From Theocolax elegans (taxonomy: Eukaryota > Arthropoda > Insecta > Hymenoptera > Cerocephalidae), in the NCBI GenBank assembly GCA_026168455.1, contig CM047431.1:60346910-60410909 (forward strand): a DNA stretch of 64,000 nt, read 5' to 3'. The notes under the pieces are model-generated. The model made no database searches. It had not been told where the DNA came from and saw only the letters and a program-made list of their open reading frames with translations. Below are positions 58,301 through 64,000 of this stretch, one piece after another (the first letter of the stretch is position 1; each line of letters begins with the position of its first letter). Both the position numbers and the translations under genes were made by a program.

Positions 58301-60999
58301 CCGAAAAATTAAACGATTGAATTGATAAACGCGAAAGGAAACCGCTTTTAATACGTATAAAATATATAAACATTACGGTAAAAAGGCGTGTTGTAATATT
58401 GAACGTAGTTTACAACATTTCTACCGCTTCTTGGACATTTTTTCTCCAGGCATTTTACCCAATCGTTATTAAGTGCTTGATAAATAGATTAAAATTTTCG
58501 TATCGAAAAAATATTCGAAGAATGCGAGTACAAACCGTTTTATCGGCTAGTAAGAAAATTAGATAGTTTTACTAGAGTTTATACTACTTTTTAATAATTT
58601 TTCATACATACGAAATGTCTGTTAAATTTTTTCGATTTTACTAGGGATATAGTTCATGGTAAGTATTATAATTTGTCTAAATATCGTCTGGTTTTCAATA
58701 TTACAAATTAAACAATAAAATTTTTAAGTACTTGAGTATCGCTAATATCAAAATTATTATTAAACTATAATTAATAATAGGAACGTTGCACATTTAACAT
58801 GAACTTCATGGTAGTTTTTACAATAAAATTCTCTCTGTATGTAACAATTACCTTATATACATCATATCCAATTTCTGATCAATATATTGATCTATTTCTT
58901 TTTATATAAATAATAACTATAAATATTATTCAATGTAAAAAAAATATGAACAAGTCCATACATCGTATTATTTCGAAAATTATTAAATTTATCATCTACA
59001 TTTTTATGTGTATAATCAGAAAATGGACTTACCCTATTCTAAAAATTTAACTAAATTTTTAGTTGAAATGTTAAAAGTTTATTTAATTAACTAACGATTA
59101 TAGCTTATTTTCAGATAATTTTCAACCTAAAATTAGTTAAAAACATACGAACATAACCTACAAATACATCAAAGGATTGACGTATTGATATAATTATACT
59201 TTGTAATTACTTAAACTTTTAATTATTCTATAAAGACATAAAGAATATACAAATTAAACTGAATATAATTTTCACCGCATTACAATTACCTGATTTGTCA
59301 TGTAAAAATTCGAACTTTGTTCAGCCGAGATATTTCATAGCTATATACATAAAATCAGCTGACTCGGCCAAAATTCGCTAATAATTATACTTAAAAATCT
59401 GTTATAATTTCTAGGAGGGCGACTTGATTAGAAACTGATCAGAAAATAACGTATAAGAAAATATAAAAATTATGTAAATCTATATATTGAGATAGTATTG
59501 TGCACTACATTACAATAAAATATTACCAGCAGGAAAGAAGGTTCATTTAAACTTAAATTACTTACAAGTAAGATACGCGCAAACAATATAACTTTTGTTA
59601 AAGGAAACTCTACGGACTTCGTATATATACCATTTATACATTGAATTTTGTTGTTGCAACCGAGAGACAGCGAGAAAGAGAGAGAGCTAATTAATAAAGG
59701 TAAAGTAGAGGATTTAAAGTAATTAGATTAATTAAAAATATAAGCAAATACAAGGGTTATCTTTTTTTTTATAAATGTAATTAAGGGATATAATTTAATT
59801 TAAGAGTAATTTAATAAGTTTATTTGCGTAAAATAAAGCATTTCCCTTTTTTTTCGACTTTGTAGTTTCGTTTTGAAAATTTGTATAATCCTCCTAGAAA
59901 ATTAACTAACTTTCTTTATAATTAAGGTGATGAAAATTGAATATTTTAATATATATATATATATATAGGTAATGTGGTTAGCTTGTTTTAAGATATAATT
60001 AATATTAATAATACGTAATATTAATGTATAATATTTAATATTTGAATAACGTATATGCACCTAAGTTTCGTTAAATATCGATTAAAAATTATTTACCTTT
60101 TATCAGCTAATCCCTAGTATAAATATTAAAGCGATTTTTTGATGATTTTTTTTTCTAAAATATGTTATAAATATGTTACGTGAATTAATACGTTAAGAGT
60201 AAATAAATATTACGAAACATTATACACTTTTAGGCAAGTTTTACTCGAGTGTTGAAAATAAACAGCTTGTACATGTATATGTGCACATATAGTCTTTAAT
60301 TCGCTGCTTTATAACAGTTATTATATATTCGATTTGAAATTCAATTAAAATATAATCGCGTTTTACTGCATGTATCGCTGTTATACCAAAAATATCGTTT
60401 TCGATTTTTATTATGTTTCTTTTCTTTTTTTGCAAAGATCACGCGGAAAAGTAGATTTAAGTTAAAATGTGTTAGTAAAATTTAATCGTGTTTTCGTGTG
60501 TAAACATATGTACCGGGTAATCCCTGATAGAAATGTTAACGGGCTGTATATTAGCTTATTTTGATAGTTAATACGTACCCCATTATTCTATTATTATCTC
60601 GATATACGAGTACAAAATAATAATTAAATATTGCTTCTAATAAACACATTATAATATTGATCGTATATATGATTGTACATATTTGAAGGTATTTTTAACA
60701 AGTTTTAATAATATTGATATATATTTTGACCAAAAAAGAATTATCCTACAAGTAATTATTAACATTTCTAGCAGGAATTGCGCGAGTATAATCGAGTAAA
60801 CCGATTTACTCTTATAGAAAAAAAAAAGAAAGTAATTTTTATTTACCGGTGGGCAAATCAGTGGGCGCGTCACCCTCGCAAACGAGGCTTTTACACTGCA
60901 GTTTTAATTATCGACCGAAACGATTGAAATAATAAACGAAAAAGAGAAAAAAGAAAGATAGGAAGAAAGAAAGAGTGAAATAAAGTAAGAAAATGATGT
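58301..60999. other. AT-rich non-coding region
   Basis: Only a GA run at about 59670-59688 and a TA run at about 59950-59968 were noted. Confidence 0.35.
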
Positions 61000-61009
61000 A
61001 CACCCCCGA

Positions 61010-61364
61010 GAGGATAATCGTGGTATAGTGGCGCCGCTTGCGTCACAAGCGCAACCGGTTCCCCTATGTATTAGCAGACCGGAGCACGCGGAGTCTCAGT
61101 TCGACTTCGTCTGTCACGCCGGCTCGTGGCGCGGTCGCCAAGTATAGACGGTTTTTTTTCTCTACGTTCCTCTCTCGCTCTCTCTCTCTCTCTCGCTCTC
61201 GCTCTCTCTCGCGCGCTCTCTCTCTCTCTTTCTCTCTCTCACGCACACACTCGGACACACCGAACGATCGCGCAACTGCTCGTAAAACCAATCAACAACC
61301 ATTTTTATTTATAACGCTGCGCTTTCCATCTTCTTTGGATCTGGATTGAGAAAGGAAGACAAGG
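61010..61364 (+). promoter_or_regulatory. probable promoter and first untranslated exon
   Basis: CpG- and GC-rich against an AT-rich background, with a TCAGTTCG initiator-like word at about 61096 and a long CT-rich tract (61169-61241) of the GAGA-factor type seen in insect 5' regions. The segment ends AGACAAG|GTTAGTC at about 61364, a usable splice donor. No credible ATG-initiated coding frame is present, so the gene itself would lie beyond the window or in unrecognised exons. Confidence 0.45.
61169..61241. repeat. (TC)n-rich tract
   Basis: Interrupted CT repeats with CG steps. The serine/leucine- and arginine/glutamate-rich open frames on both strands here are repeat artefacts. Confidence 0.85.
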
Positions 61365-61513
61365 TTAGTCTATACAGTTAAATTGCTTTTTTTATTTCGA
61401 TTTTTGGGTGAAATTGCGGAAAATTTTACTTAGAAATTGATTATTATTGTTTTAATTAATTAGATTTTTATGTGATAACGACGAGGGATAGGAGATTTTT
61501 TTTGGATTTTTAT

Positions 61514-61757
61514 ACGCGGAGAGCAAAGTTTCAGTAAATTTTAGTAAACTTTCATTAACGCGGTAAAGATTGCCAAAATCTAAAAAATTACTCAACTTTT
61601 TATTAAATTTCACTTAACTTTCTAGCAATTTTTAACGAAAGTCTGCTAATTTTTACTGCGGGTCTACTAATTTTTAGTGTAAGTTCAGTAATTTTTTGCA
61701 TTTTTGCAGTCTGTTACCGTGTTAATGAAAATTTAGTAAAATTTTTCGCTCCGTGTA
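61514..61757. mobile_element. 244-bp MITE
   Basis: The ends ACGCGGAGAGCAAAGTTTCA and its inverted partner ...TTTTTCGCTCCGTG match, and the arms continue through TTTCATTAACGCGGT / ACCGTGTTAATGAAA (about 45 bp). Internal AATTTTTA(G/C)TG words repeat at intervals. Confidence 0.65.
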
Positions 61758-63144
61758 CTTGATTTTTGATAAGCTGGTTACGATATTTTGCAACTGGTTC
61801 GAAAGGATCTGTTACCTTGTACGCGTGTCGATAATTTTCAAAACAATTTAGAAAGTGATCCTAATGAATTTTGCATTTCTCGTACTTGTTCATAATGTAT
61901 TATTTAAATAATCCAATTACTTATAGAAATTTATTTACTAAAGATTGGTGAATCGTAACGTTGTGCCATCAGAAACTAGTCAAATTATTATTAAATTTCT
62001 ATAAGAAACATTTTCGTAATATAATTCATAAGTATCTATTATTATTACGAATCTCATAAGATATTTATTTAAATTTTCAAATAAAGGTAATTTAAAACAT
62101 CTTAATTATATCCATTCATATCTGTAATTTTTATAAAAAAAAGAACACATAAATAACCCCCTGGTAGGTATCAAACCATTTGTAAAACGTTTTTCTTGCT
62201 AGAAACTGGTAATTTAACGGCAAAAAAAATCATTCTATAGGTAATCTCCAAATGGTCAATTTCTACTGGACTAATAATCATTTTTATTTAAATTTTAATT
62301 GTAATCGATCTTCCCAGAAGCTTTTTTCCCTTTTCCTCCCGTATATTTTGCGTATACAGTTAAAAGTCATTATGCAAACGATTTTGAAAAAAAAATGTTA
62401 ATTATCATATTAAATGATTATAAAAGAGGAAAGTTTCTAACGGTGAATTTCTTTTTATAACCCAAGTAATGTACGAAATTTGAAGCAACATCTATTTAAA
62501 CTTCGGTGAGTTCTAACTCGATAAGAAAAGGCGACGCACGTTCTTTCTTATAACTGAATCGAATACACACAAATTAAATTCTGCCTAAAAGTGTTGATTT
62601 AATATATAAATATAACGTAAAAGTTTGCTTTTTAATTATCGTGTTATATTAAAAAAAAACGAATGAACGATAAATTTAATTACAGTCGCGTTTCTCTCGA
62701 AACTTTCGATATTTGGATTTCGAATTAACGAAACGAATCATAAGGAAAAATCTAAAGAAACCGATTGTATGTTATAATTTCATAAGCAACCTGTAATTTA
62801 ATTTATATATCGTTAAAAATTAAACAATATATGTATAGTAACATTAATATTCTTAACTACTTACTCTTTTGCAATCCTGAAAAGAGGTAAAAGAATTTTC
62901 AAAATTATTTAAAACATCAACTATACACCGCGTTACCCAATATTCTGCGAAATTCTTGCCGAAAATGTTGCACAAGCTTTTTCTCTTATCGCAAAGTTAT
63001 ACTTATTTCAAATGTACATTGAAATTTTCCGGATAGAACGTAACAAAGCGAAATGCTATTTTAAACAAATACTTTTCAAAGAAATTTTTATATATTCACT
63101 TTTAACTTATTCAAACTTTTCTTGGTATATAGTCAAAACTATAC

Positions 63145-63145
<1 letters not shown>
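61758..63145. other. AT-rich non-coding region with a hairpin relic
   Basis: A possible hairpin MITE relic at about 62158-62272 (CCCTGGTAGGTATCAAACCA ... TGGTCAATTTCTACTGG) resembles the one at 5297-5411. No exon seen. Confidence 0.35.

Positions 63146-63196
<51 letters not shown>
63146..63196. repeat. (AT)n microsatellite
   Basis: About 24 AT units with one phase slip near the right end. Confidence 0.9.
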
Positions 63197-64000
63197 CGCG
63201 AATCGAGTTTTGCGTCACTGATGGTTTTAACACGCAGATCATGTATTATACCTGTGCATTACGTATTTTCTTCGATTATCTTGCAGATTGTACATTCTTG
63301 ATTATTACACGTATATACATATATGCGTAGAATAATATTTTATTTTTCCTTTTTACATTTTACTCGGACATAAATCGTTACTCAACTCAATTCGAATTGT
63401 TATTTTTTTATTTTAGTTATAACGATTTCAAACACGTTTATTAGATTAACTTTTCCTTTCTCGAGAAAATTCATATGATAATAAATTAATATATATTTAT
63501 ATAAGTTACACGTTTAATTTGAATCACTCGTTGAATGTACGACCGATCAAACGTTGACTCGTATCACTGAGAAATCGAGGAGTGGAAACGTGTACGTGCG
63601 TGATAGTCAAAAAGAAGGTTGAAATCGCGGAAAAAAAGAAAAATGTTTAAATAATTTTCTGTGTTAGAGTAAGAATAGAGAGTACAAGAATAAAAATTTC
63701 GTTGGTGAATGGAACTTCCTGATTCTCTATGCAACTTCCTCCTTATGAAAGTCAAATATTCGGTATTGTTCTTCATATATACATACATACCGGTATTTTT
63801 TATATTAAACAGTACATGCTTGTTTTTTCTACCCTTTCATATATTGATAAGGCTAGTAATACATTCACGTGTATTTATTTTAATTTTAAAATTATAATTT
63901 ATTAAAATACTATAGGTTATATTAACGTATATTGTATTTCATTTTGGCTGACTGGCCGACGGGTAATAATAATCGTATAACGAATGAAGATAATATTAAA
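63197..64000. other. AT-rich non-coding end of the window
   Basis: Short open frames on both strands (63564-63897) have no family resemblance. Nothing else seen. Confidence 0.4.

Noticed and set aside
61038..61349. Serine/leucine-rich and arginine/glutamate-rich frames on both strands
   Set aside because: They only translate a (TC)n tract.
1..64000. CRISPR arrays, operons, bacterial-type promoters or ribosome-binding sites
   Set aside because: The sequence is eukaryotic with spliced genes; the tandem repeats found lack regular spacers.

Overview
This is an AT-rich (by eye over 70% A+T), intron-bearing animal sequence, most likely from an insect and plausibly a hymenopteran. The clue is a complete insect-type Hrs gene in short exons with GT..AG introns, set among many tRNA-, 5S- and DNA-transposon-derived repeats. 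I cannot name the species, and no bacterial-style features are present.

Region by region. 0-8 kb is non-coding: a degenerate tRNA-like sequence (363-436), a 5S rRNA-like repeat (about 1674-2060), a pair of inverted repeats 2 kb apart, and a TTAA-bounded MITE. 8.4-19.3 kb is the gene-rich part, with two genes head to tail. The first (8392-10914) encodes a predicted 505-residue VHS-UIM-RING protein. The second (11639-19010) encodes a predicted 882-residue Hrs/Vps27 protein (VHS-FYVE-UIM-coiled coil-P/Q-rich tail). Their VHS exons have the same lengths (85, 76, 189 nt) and the same intron phases, so the first gene is a tandem paralogue of Hrs that replaced FYVE and coiled coil with a RING finger. 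I consider this the most interesting item here.

20-32 kb has no convincing gene. It holds three inverted-repeat DNA elements, one of them a pogo-like element with a PHD-type fragment nested inside a foldback element, plus microsatellites. 32.8-36.3 kb is a truncated, broken LTR retrotransposon on the minus strand (one LTR, primer-binding site, gag remnant). 36.9-38.8 kb has a Tim17-family-like exon, a complete SINE with a target-site duplication and a decayed DUF4817-type fragment. 39-42.2 kb is an old direct duplication interrupted by a 935-bp foldback element. 42.3-44.2 kb is an unusual GC-rich island full of perfect hairpins. 45.7-46.6 kb is a decayed LARP1 (DM15) gene copy. 47.8-50.3 kb is a cluster of small ORFs and diverged repeats with a TATA-like box, perhaps from a virus-like or large transposable element. 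50.5-64 kb is almost entirely AT-rich non-coding sequence with MITEs and microsatellites; a GC-richer segment at 61.0-61.4 kb looks like a promoter and first untranslated exon of a gene that continues outside the window.

Functionally, the two live genes point to endosomal sorting of ubiquitinated membrane proteins. Hrs is the ESCRT-0 ubiquitin receptor; the neighbour keeps the VHS and UIM ubiquitin-binding modules but adds a likely E3 ligase domain. All exon structures were built by hand from splice signals and reading frame, without transcripts.
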